Shown here in pieces: positions 46,901 to 58,740 of a stretch of 64,000 nt of DNA (position 1 is its first letter; each line of letters begins with the position of its first letter). The position numbers and the translations under genes were made by a program. Under the pieces are notes generated by a model that ran no database searches, was not told the origin of the DNA, and worked only from the letters and a program-made list of their open reading frames with translations. The stretch is from Paulownia fortunei (Eukaryota > Streptophyta > Magnoliopsida > Lamiales > Paulowniaceae), in contig CM033111.1 in the NCBI GenBank assembly GCA_019321725.1, positions 10,478,001 through 10,542,000 of the forward strand, in the 5' to 3' direction.

Positions 46901-49900
46901 AATATAACCTTGATAATCCACTCTCCCCTTTGCCTCTTCTAAATAGAACTGCGAAAAATGAAGATGCAAATAAAGTATGAGATTTTGCTAATGACATCAT
47001 TGAAATTAGAACAATGAGAAACCAAAAGACACCAGTAAAAGTTGCACACAGTTTGTTCCTTGGTATTGAATTTCATTTTGGTATGAGAAAATTGGAAGCA
47101 TGGAATATAAATCTTTAATCAAATTTACATGGTCAAATGAACGAAATAACTTTGGCTACAGCATTCATGTGCGCCACGGACTGAATGTTAACAAACAAAA
47201 ACTCAGGTTACAGTTTTAAAAATAATAAAACCAACTGTGAATTCATAATAGCATTTACTATTCTTTCTTTTCTTTTGCCGAAATAATGGAAATTTCGGCA
47301 TCTGACTCCAAAGAAACTAGAAATTTATAGCAAATATTTTTATTCCCATATTCCTTATGCATTCAGATGGACCAATACCTCATTGCAGAATATAAGGGGT
47401 AACCTGGCTCATAACAAAGTTATATATCATCCCCAAATAAAAATTTTAGTTGAGAAGAAAATGTTTAGACAAGCACCTGAATCCAGTTATGAAATCCTGA
47501 GACTTCTTGCTCTCCACGTTGTTTGATTTCTCCAACAAAAACATGTTCAAAAGCAGAAGAAGAACCAGATGTACCACCTCGTCCATAAAGATCAAACCAG
47601 AGACTTGTCATCATTCTCTTAAAATCTTGATAACTCTCAGATGCAATGCCCTTGGCCGACAGATACTTGTAAAGGTATTTAATTGGTGCAGTTCTGCTGA
47701 CCTCTTCTATAAATGCTGCTTGCTCTTGTCTCTCTTGAGGTGTTACAACTTCTTTATACCCATCATGTGGATTATAATTATCAAGAAGAGAACAGAAACG
47801 TGCATATGTAGGCCTCCTGAATATTTCTTCACTCAGCCAGGAAAATAGGCTCCCTTCCGCCATGTCTTCCTTCTGGTAAACCTTCTTCCCTTCACCACAA
47901 TCAATCTGATAATCCTTGCCAGGTACTAAACGGTTTAAATCAAGTTTCCAGAGTTTGTTAAGAGCCTTTGACAGATCAGCAAGCTCTTCAGCTGAGGGTT
48001 CTATTTCAGCACCACAATCGACCTCACTTGAGTAATCTTGCTCACCAAGGGGGCGCTTATAATTGTTCCACTGATCCTTATGTATCTGGAGAGCAACGGT
48101 TACAAATAATTCATGAAACGGTAACAGAAATAAGTTTGCTCACTTCAGAACGAGTAAAAGAAGTTTCTTCAAGCTCATAGACAGATGTTCGGCATGGGAT
48201 ACTGAAAAGCTGGTTCACACAATACACATCCAACATGGGGACACTCAAAAACACAAGAACCAAAAACAATGCACACTACATTTTTAGTTTTAATCAAAAT
48301 ATAAGCATTAAAATACAATTGTCTTTAAACATATCAAGTCAAAATACAAAATCCTGTCACAGCACAGTCTGACATTAATGAATTTGTTATGAATAACAGC
48401 GTGTCTTAATTCTAATAGCATACAATATTATGTTTTTCCTGAGATAACTTTCAGGTACGGGTTGAGTAAGATAGCAATTGGTACACCGGCATCTAGGCTT
48501 AAGTAACAAGAATTCAAATTCCTTGATGGAGACAATAAAGCAAATTGAAAACCAGCCTCAAGTCCCATTTCAAAACTGAAGGTGAAGAGGGTGATAATCT
48601 TAGCTAAATATCATTATGCACAATATTGTCCATCACGTTACAAAATCTACAGTATTTTTACATGTTGGTCTAGCTCACGCTCTATGAAAAACGTCAGATG
48701 TTTTCTCTTGATAGCTTACGTGCATCTAATATTAATTATAGGATTCAGCGGATAAGCAATTGCTTTTCTCTATTAAAGGAGCTATCCATCAAAAGAATAG
48801 TAGAACTTCTGATACTTTGATCCGAAAATACATACTAAAAGATCTGGCTACTCAATACAACACATTTCCATCATATTATTACTCAAGTTTGTCCACATGC
48901 ACATAACCTCTGTGCAAATTATGATTACCAAGAAACTATAGCAATGAAACTTCAATGAAGTGCAATGGTGTCATCCTTATCAAACAAAGTGAGTTCTATT
49001 ACAAAGTTAAGGGAAAAACATTTAACAATAACTATTTCATGAAGTTCTATTAAGACCTTATGATGCTGTTTTGAAGGCTTATTGTGGACTGTCTCCCAAC
49101 CATCATTATTTTTGTCTTCCTCCTGTAAATAACCCACAAACAGTAAATTTAAAAATTTGAAGAAAGCTTCAATGCTCAGGAGCAATATTAATAATGACAC
49201 AATAATATCTCTTGGTTTCCAATGGCATGAGATAAAAGCAACTCTCCGACTGTTTTCATTTATCCCACGCAACTCCATGCATTTGAGACATTGCTAAGCA
49301 CAACAACTATTGGCAAATCATATATAGGGAATGATGGATTCTGATCTGAAAAACAAAGACACTAATCATTATTATGTGAATTCATAATACCTATTAACAC
49401 ATTACAGCAACCAGTAATATTATTTGCAACTTAAGGTCCAAAAATTGTTTCACCTGGAAAAAGAAATGGCCCGTTTGTTTACATTTTCAAATGTCACCTT
49501 TTCATTTATCACTATTTGAAACTCCAAAATTTATTTGTTTTATCTATTTTCATAAAAAAATACAACTTATTTTCATTTTCAAAATTCATTTAAAAACCTG
49601 TTAATATTTCAAGTCTTTTCATACGCCTACCAAAACACATATTTTCAAACCTACTAACATTTCATGTTTTTCATGCAGAAAACACAATAAAACAAATATA
49701 TTTTCATTTTCAAACATATATCAAACGTATTTTCATATTTACAACAAAACCTAGTGAAAATATTTTCAATTTTGAAAATGCTGGAAACATGAAATGAGTT
49801 TGATAATGACAAACAGGCTCTTTGTTTCTCATTTTTCCATAATCATATCCCAAAAATTGGTTCCTTTATTCATTTTTTTTTTTTTTTCCTTTCTGGGCTA

Positions 49901-50438
49901 TTCACATTCAGGCTACAGTTAGAACTGATGAACAACATAACATAGAAAAAAAACCGACTACCTGTGTTCTCATCGCAGGCCACGATTCTCCTGATTTCCA
50001 TTCCTCATTTCTTCCATACCTCTCGTCCTGCCACACACACACACATAAAGCATGAAAACAGCAAAATAATCTCGCTTATAACTTAAACAATAAAAGGTAT
50101 TAATGGATTTGAAGAAAACAAGGAAAATTACCTGTCCGCTGTGCCAAGGTCTATTGTTGTTGGAACGGGACCCATCATGGTTTTCCGGCTCCCCAGACAC
50201 CACCTGCGCAATTTTAGCACACATGGTTGGTTTTATAACGCCACAGCAATCAAATCCCAAAGAGCATATATAAATACTGTGATAACCAGAGGGGGGGGGG
50301 ATCAGTGCTCACCTGCGCCCAACTCGATCTGGATCGTTCGTCCCGAGGCTGAGAGTCCCTTTCATCTCGATCATCACCATTACCACCTTGAATGTGATCC
50401 AATGCTACATTGATCAGACCCTTCACTAGCCCATCCAT
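43994..50438 (-). CDS. XendoU/EndoU-family poly(U)-specific endoribonuclease-like protein
   Basis: EndoU enzymes cut single-stranded RNA at uridylates by a metal-influenced mechanism; the role of the plant members is not well known. Exons on the minus strand: 50438-50313, 50203-50132, 50027-49962, 49122-49057, 48085-47477, 46948-46877 and 44227-43994. All are in phase 0 with GT-AG introns and give 414 aa. The N-terminal 130 residues are charged and disordered-looking (DRDERDSQPRDERSR). The EndoU domain starts in exon 5: ELADLSKALNKLWKLDLNRL, SLFSWLSEEIF, RFCSLLDNYNP, then the two active-site His in AFEHVFVGEIKQ and EVSGFHNWIQ, and the Lys in WNGVLKSVSSTLIGVSPEFE. The last exon ends KCYRLGNKIGSAFPVADS. 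The start is the Met of MDGLVKGLINVALDH. The gene neighbours BAM3 as, from memory, At4g17100 neighbours At4g17090. It appears intact; an optional 66-bp exon is listed separately. Confidence 0.9.
44762..45375 (+). mobile_element. Copia remnant in the last intron of the XendoU-like gene, antisense
   Basis: A TGGTATTAGAGC primer site at 45055-45066 follows an AT-rich LTR-like segment (possible start TGTAATACC at 44762). An ATG at 45217 then begins a gag-like ORF, MADPVSEVGGVKKVNNTMYK, running to QSYLQGQELW. This is the N-terminus of a short-LTR Copia gag. The rest of the element is missing. Near its end TCACTTATTG occurs twice (45328 and 45359 regions). Confidence 0.65.
46485..46680. mobile_element. 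Stowaway-like MITE in an XendoU-gene intron
   Basis: It begins TACTCCATCTGTCTC and ends GGATGGAGGGAGTA, giving imperfect inverted ends with a TA target. The body (TCTCAAATTTATTACTCTCATTTCC, ACAAAATAAG) matches the MITE at 32219-32410. Confidence 0.75.
46681..46772. repeat. Duplicated 3' end of the MITE
   Basis: Right after the MITE, CTTACACTTTTTCAAC..TTTTGGGATAGAGGGAGT repeats the last 90 or so bases of the element in the same orientation. It may be a partial second insertion or a tandem duplication. Confidence 0.65.
48144..48209 (-). other. Possible in-frame cassette exon of the XendoU-like gene
   Basis: On the minus strand a CAG acceptor at 48212-48210 and a GTGAGC donor at 48143-48138 enclose 66 nt that are open in phase 0 (LFSIPCRTSVYELEETSFTR and two more residues). 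The length matches the phase of the flanking exons, so inclusion would keep the frame between exons 4 and 5. I left it out of the main model because related proteins, from memory, join those exons more directly. Confidence 0.35.
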
Positions 50439-50654
50439 TGGAGACGCGATTTTTCTTGGGGTCCTCAGGAACAGATACGGGGAAGAAATGGGAAACCGTA
50501 TTTTTGTCTTGATGTGAAGTAACGAATGAAAGTGAGACAGATGGCATTGGCCGGGAATGGCAGCCACTTGATTTTTCTGAGTTTTGGGGTTTAATGTCTT
50601 GTTGCCGACAGCACAAATGGGTGACTCATCTTTTGACTTTTGATTCGTCTAAAT

Positions 50655-50690
50655 TATATATATATATATAATATATATATATATATATTT
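50655..50690. repeat. AT microsatellite
   Basis: Two runs of alternating A/T joined by an AATAT phase change, about 220 bp upstream of the XendoU-gene start codon. Confidence 0.9.
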
Positions 50691-50759
50691 TTATAATCCA
50701 AGTACCTAACTTTCAACAAACTAATTATAACGCCAAACTAATTATAAATCGATTAGTGT

Positions 50760-51360
50760 ACGCATGGCATGACAACATGCGGTTGGAAGTTGAATGGGCG
50801 TGACCGAACACACAGCTGCTGACAATGCGTGTCCAAAGACTGTGAGTGGACCGAATCGGCGACATGTCCGTTCGGTTGGCAAGAGCTCACTAGAAGATAT
50901 GAGGACATTTGCAGAGAGTTGCGATCGGACGGTTGAAATTAATCTTTGGCAAATGGGTTCACTGTAAGAGTGTGGATTTTCACAGATGGATGCAATCGCA
51001 TGGCTCAGATTGATCCGAATCGAAAATTATACCCACTCATGAATTGACATCACAACTCTTCGAAAACTATAAATAGACCTCCAAATTTCATCATTTTTCA
51101 TTCATTCATTCAATATATTATTATCTTTCTCTCAAGTTCATAAAAAAGTTCCTAAATACTTTTACAGTTCAAAAATTCTTGTGATTTGTAGTGGTACTAT
51201 CATAAGAAGTTAGTCATTGTATTTTGAGAGACGATTATCATATCCCGTAAGCATCAAGTGAGGGACAATTTCATCTTAAAGAAAAAGAGTTAAACTCTTA
51301 CCTCTATTATAAGCTGAAATTCTATTAAAAATATTTTAACCATTTTAATATTACACCTAC
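50760..51360 (+). repeat. Possible LTR remnant with TATA box
   Basis: A moderately GC-rich first half is followed by a clear ACTATAAATAGACC box near 51067-51080, a CATTCATTCATTCA stretch and a leader-like segment with no ORF. This layout resembles a Copia LTR (U3-TATA-R-U5). No second LTR, primer site or target duplication was found, so it could also be a promoter of an unseen transcript. Confidence 0.3.
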
Positions 51361-52733
51361 CAAATTTTCCCAACATAAAGAAAGTAGTACACTCTCTGAA
51401 GGTATAAAAATTTCCATCAAAACCCACAATTTATTAGAAGAACATTTAAAAAAAAACTAATAATGTCAAACATACAAAAACCCAGAGCTGATTTAGCTAG
51501 TTTGTGATGGAATCAGTCAATTACGTACATTCCACATTAGTTTTAGTTAAACTAGTTTTAGCTAAACTAATATATTGCATTTTCTAGATGCATAATTTTG
51601 TAAAAGATAACTTACAAAAACTATCCTTAAATTTTAGGTTAATTACAAAATAAATCTGTTATTTTTAAGATTATAAATATCTCGAGATATTATAAATACC
51701 TTTTTAAAATTTATCTTTATTTTACAAATACGTCTTAGTAGGTGTAATTTGTAAAGTAAAAATAAATATCAATAAAATATTTATAATTTATAAATTTAAA
51801 TGAGTTTATATGTAAATAACCTAAACTTCAAATTGATATTTTTTTAGTTTTTTTTTATATTATTATTAACTATAATAGTTCTTTGGCTATCCATATAACT
51901 AGAATAAAAAGAAGTCCCTCTAACCTCCAAAGGAGGTCACGTGGTCAACATGGAAAAAGAATAGAGAGTATGAGCTCCTGAACAGTTTCCTTCTTACTTT
52001 CATAAAATAATAGAGGAGGTAATGGGGAATACGAAATAAAAACACCAATACCAATAGTCGTTAAGGCAAACTCCATTCTATACTTGCTATGGATAATAGT
52101 GTTGTTAAGGACGGTCATGGATAATGTCATTTTAAAAATAGATATTATGGATGTTTGACGTAATAGATATTAATGCTATAGATTAATGTACTGCAGTACT
52201 ACAAAAACATGAAAATTTAGTACAACAAATTTATTCAAAAGGTGCTACATACGCGGAATCGATATTCTTCTGTTAATACACAAAATGCCTTCTTCCTGCT
52301 ACATATCTCTATTCTTCTGTTAATACAGATTTGAACCTCTAATACCTCAACTTTATTCTTCTAATACTACATAGTTGAATCTATAATACAACATTTATGT
52401 GAACAAATATTGCACCTTTACTTATGCCTTAATTTTCTTAATTTGCTATGTTGAACAAGTTTCTAACAATATAAAATGGTTAGCTATGTAGTTTTAGATG
52501 ACTCATGATACTCATATATGCTAAGTGCATGAAAATAGACTGTTTGCACCAAATAAGCCATTTTATCATGGTTAAAATGAAAACAAAACAACTAACATCT
52601 AAAAATATTTAACCTTTTTATCAAAAAGGCCACAATATCTTCTTCCATATATCTATTCTTCTAGTTCTGCATTATTGAATCTTTAATACGACATCTACGT
52701 GCACTCAACAACACACCTTGTTTTAGGCCTAAT

Positions 52734-53285
52734 TGTTAGAGTAGTTTCTAACATGGTTATTTCTATACTCTTGTAAAAATAGTTTTATTTGAAATATATT
52801 AATAAAATTGGTATTTTTTATACTTAATTGCACTTAGACAATTAGATAAAGTTCCTAAATCATACTAAGTTGTAGGACATGGTGGCGCATATGATGTCGA
52901 TTATGGAATATGTATTTATACCTTTGATATTAAACAAGTTATGAGTTGTGAGTTCATTGAGATGGAAAACTGAGAAGGCCGAAAGACTCGTGCACATGAT
53001 GCATGCTTAAAAAAAAGATGTCTCATTCCATAGGCATCGACATGATGACGCTTGGGTATGTGTGTTGGTATTTGTTGGAGAACAAGTATACTGAACAGGC
53101 CCATAGAAAATTCTCAACTGGAAGCATTGCTCATTGAACGAGATTTTCTTAATTATAATAGTGCATTAATTAGTCCTTACAATTGAAGCACCATGGCATG
53201 CTGCACTTTGATGTATGTCTTGGGACAATCACAATGAGAGTATGTTGGATGCAACATCCTTGTATATGGAAGTTTATAATTAGTC
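52734..53285 (+). repeat. Copia-1-family LTR fragment
   Basis: It begins TGTTAGAGTAG, the start of the Copia-1 LTR, and follows that LTR for about 550 bp in opposite orientation. It is uninterrupted at the position where Copia-2 entered the other copy. It stops where Athila-B sequence begins. Confidence 0.65.
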
Positions 53286-53995
53286 AACAAAGAATCCGTA
53301 CTCAGTTGGGAGGAAACAACTGTAATTGTTCTTGGACACATTATTTCATCAAAATGTATTAAAGTAATCAAATCAATAATCTAGTTAATTGCCAATTTTC
53401 TAATACCAAAGTCTGTGAAGGAAGTAAGATCATTTTTAGGACATGCTGGTTTTTATAAAAGATTTTAGTATAATTTCTAAACTTTTGTATAATCTTCTAA
53501 CAAAAGAAACTATTTTTGAATGGATTGAAAATTGTGAAAATACTTTTGTTAAGCTTAAAAATATGCTTACGTCTGCTCCAATCATACAACCTCCAGATTG
53601 GACTTTATCTTTTGAAATAATATATGATGTTAGTGACTATGCGATTGGAGCTATCTTAGGACAAAGAAAAGATAAGAAACCATATGTCATTTACTATGCA
53701 ATTAAAACTTTGAATGGTGCTCAATTGAATTATTCAACAACTGAAAAAGAATTACTTGCTATAGTTTTTGCATTTAACAAATTTAGATCTTATCTGATTG
53801 GCTCACCAGTTGTTGGTTTCAGTGATCATATAACTTTAAAATATCTTTTATAGAAAAAAGATGCCAAACCTAGTCTAATTAGGTGGATTCTCTTACTCTA
53901 GGAATTCAACATTATGATTCGAGATAAGAAAATAGTAGAGAATATGGTGGCTGATCATTCGAGACTCGTTTGTGATGACTCATTTCAAACAACAC
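53286..53995 (+). pseudogene. Athila-B end of RT and RNase H (broken)
   Basis: TGTAATTGTTCTTGGACACAT leads into the RT end, then a lost stretch of the FYRRF block. RNase H is open at 53443-53853: LSFEIIYDVSDYAIGAILGQ (the catalytic DAS reads DVS), YYAIKTLNGAQLNYSTTEKE and VGFSDHITLKYLL. Stops follow near 53851. Confidence 0.85.
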
Positions 53996-53999
53996 CCAT

Positions 54000-55316
54000 T
54001 AATGACACTTTCCCTTAATGAACAACTATTTAATGTTTCTATTTTACCTTGGTTTACTGACATTGTTAATTATCTTGTGACGGGAAAGATACCATTGCAC
54101 TGGAATTCCCAAGATAAAAAAAAGTTTTTGACCGAGGTGAAACACTTCTATTTGGATGATCCATACCTATTCAAATATTTTTCTAATCATATCTTTCAGA
54201 GATGCGTGCCTGATAAGAGAAAGGTAATATTCTTAAATTTTGTCATTCAGGAGTATGTGGTGGTTACTTTTCGGCAAAGAAAATAACTACAAAGATCTTG
54301 CAATGTGTATTTTATTGGTCAACTCTTTTTAAAGACACTTACACATTTTGCAAAAACTGTAAAAATTATCAAAAGTTAGGATTCATTTCAAAACGAAACA
54401 TGATGCCTCTATACCCCATTCTAGTGATTGAAATCTTTAACTATTGAGTAGTGACTTCATGGGACCATTTCCGTTATCATTTAGTTTTATTTACATATTG
54501 ATCACTATAGATTATGTTTTAAAATGGATCAAGGCAATTCCCTATCAAAACAATGATCACAAAATAGTGATAAATTTTTTGAAAGAAACTATTTTAAGTC
54601 AATTTGGAATTCCTAGATCAATTATCAGTTATGGGAGAAAATATTTTTGTAACAAAATTTTTGAAACTTTAATAAGGAAATATGAAATCATACATGAAGT
54701 TGCAACCCCTTATCACCTTCATACAAATGAACAAGTTAAACTTGAAAATAGTGAGATAAAATAAATTTTGGAAAAGACAGTTAACCCAAATCATAAAGAT
54801 TGGTCTTTTAGACTTGCTGATATACTTTGGGCATATAGAACTGCTTTTAAAACATCATTAGGCATGTCTCCATATAAGATAGTTTTATTTATCTCATGAG
54901 CTTGAACAAAAAATTTATTCGGCAATCAAAATATTTAACTTCAACCTTGATGAAACTTCAAAATTGCGCAAATTGTAAATCAATGAACTTCAAAAATTGA
55001 GAAATGATGCATATGAGAATTTTTAAATTCATAACGCAAGAAGTAAAAAATTTCATGATAATAAAATCTCAAGAAAAATATTTGAGGTTGGTCAAAAGGA
55101 TTTGCTTTATAATTCTTGATTACATTTATTTCCTAAAAAATTGAGATTAGAGTGGTCCTTTTATTGTAAAAAAACTATATCCTTATAAGGCGATTGACAT
55201 AAAGAATCCTAGAAATTATAACATATTCAATGTAAATGGATAAATACTTAAACCATTTCTATAGAATCAATTTTTACAACAGAAAATTATTTTTCTTTCT
55301 AACCCTTGTTATGATT
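54000..55316 (+). pseudogene. Athila-B integrase (broken)
   Basis: The region matches Athila-A 11620-12955. First Asp in SDFMGPFPLSFSF; the second, normally SDGG, reads SYGR; the third-motif Glu position in NEQVKLENSEI is Lys. So at least two of the three catalytic residues are lost. Stops and frame changes are frequent in the C-terminal part. Confidence 0.85.
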
Positions 55317-55401
55317 AGTATATGTATATATATACATATTTTCTCTAACTTTGTTTGTTTTGTAGGCTTCTTTCTTTTATTTTTTCTCTTTTCTCGATTA
55401 A

Positions 55402-56174
55402 ATGGCGGATAACGGTACTCCATGGCTATTGAAGTTGGATTTATCAGTTTCTCAAAAACTGAAATCTTTATACAATGTTTCTCTCTTTTTCACATTCTCT
55501 TTTCTTGTTCTTTTAAAAATGGATAACATTTTTCTACCTCTCAAGAAGCGATTTTCTTTTCTTCTTAAAAATGTAATTTTAAAAATTTATAAAATCAGAA
55601 TTGAAAGATTAAGGATGCTTATGCACAAGGGCATCCCAGGGGACATACGATGGATAATTAAAGCAAATGTAAGAGTAGCAGGTGAGTTTTCACATGAGTT
55701 TTCAAACTTCTTTACTAGATATATATATATATCTGATTTTGGTAAACGCACATAATCAAAAAACGAAGGGTAAAAAAAATACAAGTTTGTCACAAATGTG
55801 CTCGATGGACTTGCAACACAAAGTGTCGTTCCTAATGAATAGTTTCTAAAAATCAAGAAGATAAAATTCAATTCATTGTGTTCATTGTGGATGGACTGAG
55901 TAAGGAGTCTTTAGATGATATTATATTGAATCTTGAGATGCATTCATGTGGATTAGTATAACATGCAATTCTTGATTTATAGAATCACTTCTGGAATGAA
56001 TATGAGCATTATAGTCTTGAAAATTTTATATTAAAAGACCATGTTTGTCAGTTTATAAGAAAATTGGATGAGAAGCATATCCTCGACCCATAGGGGGCGT
56101 TTAAGCCACTATTGGACATAAAACTTGAGGAAGATGTGAACCACAATCACAACTACATGTACATTCACGTGTAA
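55402..56174 (+). pseudogene. Unidentified cargo ORF with Cys cluster, copy B
   Basis: Counterpart of 13008-13778. The start MADNGTPW is open to 55755 and contains LKNVILKIYKIRIERLRML and IPGDIRWIIKANVR. A later part, in other frames, keeps the cluster as CHKCARWTCNTKC and the segment ESLDDIILNLEMHSCG, ending with HNHNYMYIHV. No known domain is recognised. It ends 163 bases before the LOG-like start. Frame breaks and stops make it a pseudogene here. Confidence 0.55.
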
Positions 56175-56337
56175 GTAAAAAAAATTTAAATTTTGTGTCC
56201 TTATTTTCAATCTTTCTGGCAAAATAAAAATACGTGCAATAAATGCATTCTTTGTTCACACCTCAATAAATAGCATCGTACTTACTCTATTTTTGCACAA
56301 CTCACTTTAAAAAAAAAAAAAGAAAAAAGAAAAAAAT

Positions 56338-56937
56338 ATGAAAGGATCTTCCATTTGCAAGTTCGACTATTTTTGTATCTTTTGTGGAACCAATCTAGGA
56401 AAAAATTGTAAGTTTATAGGGGCAGCCAATAATTTTGGTAGAACTTTAGTAGAAAGAAAAATTCATTTAGTGTATGGGGAAGACAGTTTGGGGTTAATAG
56501 GGAGTGATGCTACTTCTACTCATGTAGGAGAAGTCAAAATTTTAGAAGTTATCCCAAAACTTTTAACAGTATAGAATATCACAGATATGACCATTGGAGA
56601 TGAGCTAAAAGTGTCACATATTTAGGACAAAATGCCTAACATGTTAAACAATACAGATGAATTCATTACTCTATCTGGCGGTTTTGGTATACTGTAGGAG
56701 TTATTCCAAATTGTCTCTTGGGCACAACTCAATATTCACTAGAAACCTATAGGAATTCTTATTGTTAATGGTTTCTTTGATAGTTTGCTATCTTTTGTAG
56801 ATCATGTTGTAGGAAAAAGTTTTATTTCACCATTTGCAAGATGAATTCTCATTTATACTCCAACACCTAACCAACTAATTGATCAACTTCTAGCATATGT
56901 GCTAGAACCTAATCCAACATTGGCTCGTGTAGATTGA
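56338..56937 (+). pseudogene. LOG-like ORF captured in Athila-B (broken by stops)
   Basis: Exactly 600 nt, 200 codons in one frame with no frameshift, but five internal stops (at 56572, 56623, 56695, 56740 and 56842). The N-terminal part is closer to real LOG proteins than copy A: FCIFCGTNLGKN then RKIHLVYGEDSLGLIG (usual VYGGGSxGLMG). The phosphoribosyl motif reads SGGFGI (usual PGGxGT), and the stop at 56695 replaces the first Glu of the LEEL segment. Later blocks SWAQLNIH and KPIGILIVNGFFDSLLSFVD are clear. No intron is present. The stop at 56623 is shared with copy A at 14210; the other four are private. Confidence 0.86.
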
Positions 56938-58726
56938 TCCAACAAGGACAATGGTTAAAAATATAAAATGAATTTACTTGTGTAGATTGGTCCAACAAGG
57001 ACAATGGTAAAAAACATAAAATGAATTTTACTGTCAACTTGTGAAATTTATCCTTAATGATTTTAACTAATAGTATATATATTATGTTGTTTCAACTTTA
57101 TTTTCCAATAAGTCAGGTAATATCTTCTAAATTCTACTATCCTATCTATTTTTGATATTAGGGACAATTTCTCAATTAGATTGGGGGAGGGAATAGTTGA
57201 TATCATGTTTTATGTATTCAATGTGTATTTTTCTAGTTTTTTTTTTAAAAAAATTCAAACGTGTTTTCTTTTGGGTCCATTGAAACCATGAAAAATGATG
57301 GCAGAGTAAAGGGTAACTGTAATACTCTTGAGATGCACCCTATTTTTTTGCATAACATGACAAGTTTGTGAAGTTTTTAATAAAAGTTTATGAATTTGTC
57401 AATTTTTTGGAGTCATAGATGTTCTTCCAACTTCAATGATTAAGCACTAATAATGTGGTTTAATTGATGATGGGTGTTGTTTTGGACTTTGATGTTGTCC
57501 TTTGGTTAATATATTTTTGTGATAATTATACTTAAATCTTTTTTCACAAATAGTTATGTTATTCGGTGTTCAGACAAGCATGTCAAAATAGGTAGTTCTT
57601 ATCCCTTCGCTTTAATTATCAGTTAGATTTTTGACATGAAGGGATTGATTGTTAGAATTTTTTCTTTTAGTCTATCAAGGTGAACGATTGATTGAGAACC
57701 ACTTGACAAATGATTAAGGCATTAGGCTTTCTTAGCACCATAACCAAATCAGCTTATTCCCCATGTGATGTTCCAAGAGAACATCCCCTATAGTTAGCTA
57801 CTTTGAGCCTTTCAATAAATAAATATTTTTTTAGTAACCATATCTTCTTACATTGCCTAAATACATTATTATCCTATCCTTGTTCTAAAAATAATTTAGA
57901 GTTTAAGAGATATTCCAATCATAAGGTGAGCTTACAAAAGAAATTTGGGTTGGAATATAATATAAGTGTAGGGGTTTCTTAAAAAAACAAAAAAAATAAT
58001 TAAATAAATAAAATTGCAAGTGTTAAAAATATTACAAGTTGCAACTAAAAATGGAATGTTGCAAAATCAATAAAAATGATGAAGATAGGTTTAATTCAAT
58101 AACAATAGACCTTGGTGTTGAAATTCGTGGAGTATGAGAGTTTTTCAATGATAAACTCTATTTTTAATCCCATGACGTTTTTAAAACCTTTATTTTATAT
58201 CCTATCTTTTTATTTTTTAGCCACAACACTACCATTTGGCCGCATTACAACCCTTATTGAAAATATTTTGATTTCGTGTGGTACCTTTAGTGTAGTAGAG
58301 ATTTGTACCAAATGAAGAGTATATGATGTTTAATTATTCCATTAGAGATTGGGTGATGATTTTTGTAAGGTACTATGGGAATTTACTTGTTTAAAGTGTG
58401 CATGGTTTTGTCACTATTGACATTAACTATTCACATACACACTTAAGTATGCTTATTGTAAAAATATACTGACTTTTGACTAAGGGTTAGATTCAACTCT
58501 CGCTGGATTTCATCTCCATATTACTTTGTTGCTTAATGAGAATAATGGTATTATAGGTATTTATGGGTATCACTACTAGAAACCCTCACGAGGCTATAAC
58601 TAATCATCTATAGGCCACCTAGGGGTTTAATGGTTTGTTGCATATGTTAAATGCAATTGTGATTTTCTTAAAAAAATGGAATAGTTTAGGTTTGTTTTAG
58701 GTTCGCTCGAAGACAAGCAAGGGTTA
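56938..58726 (+). other. Athila-B 3' non-coding region
   Basis: Matches Athila-A 14525-16250. A 40-60-bp stretch after the LOG-like ORF (TGTAGATTG..TCCAACAAGGACAATGG) is repeated in tandem around 56931-57021. Extra purine tracts are at 57181-57192 and about 57966-57975. No gene is seen; the ORF at 58112-58315 is not conserved as coding in Athila-A. Confidence 0.7.
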
Positions 58727-58740
58727 AGGGTGGGGGAATT
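58727..58740 (+). other. Athila-B polypurine tract
   Basis: AGGGTGGGGGAATT immediately precedes TGATAAGTG at 58741. Confidence 0.85.

Larger units (their letters stand above)
50439..52733. other. Intergenic DNA upstream of the XendoU-like gene
   Basis: It holds an AT microsatellite (50655-50690), a promoter-bearing, possibly LTR-derived segment (50760-51360), and AT-rich DNA. In 52260-52330 an 18-bp TATTCTTCTGTTAATACA occurs twice, 47 bp apart. No gene is recognised. Confidence 0.6.

Noticed and set aside
47507..47848. 113-codon plus-strand ORF opposite XendoU-gene exon 5
   Set aside because: Antisense shadow of the long EndoU exon.
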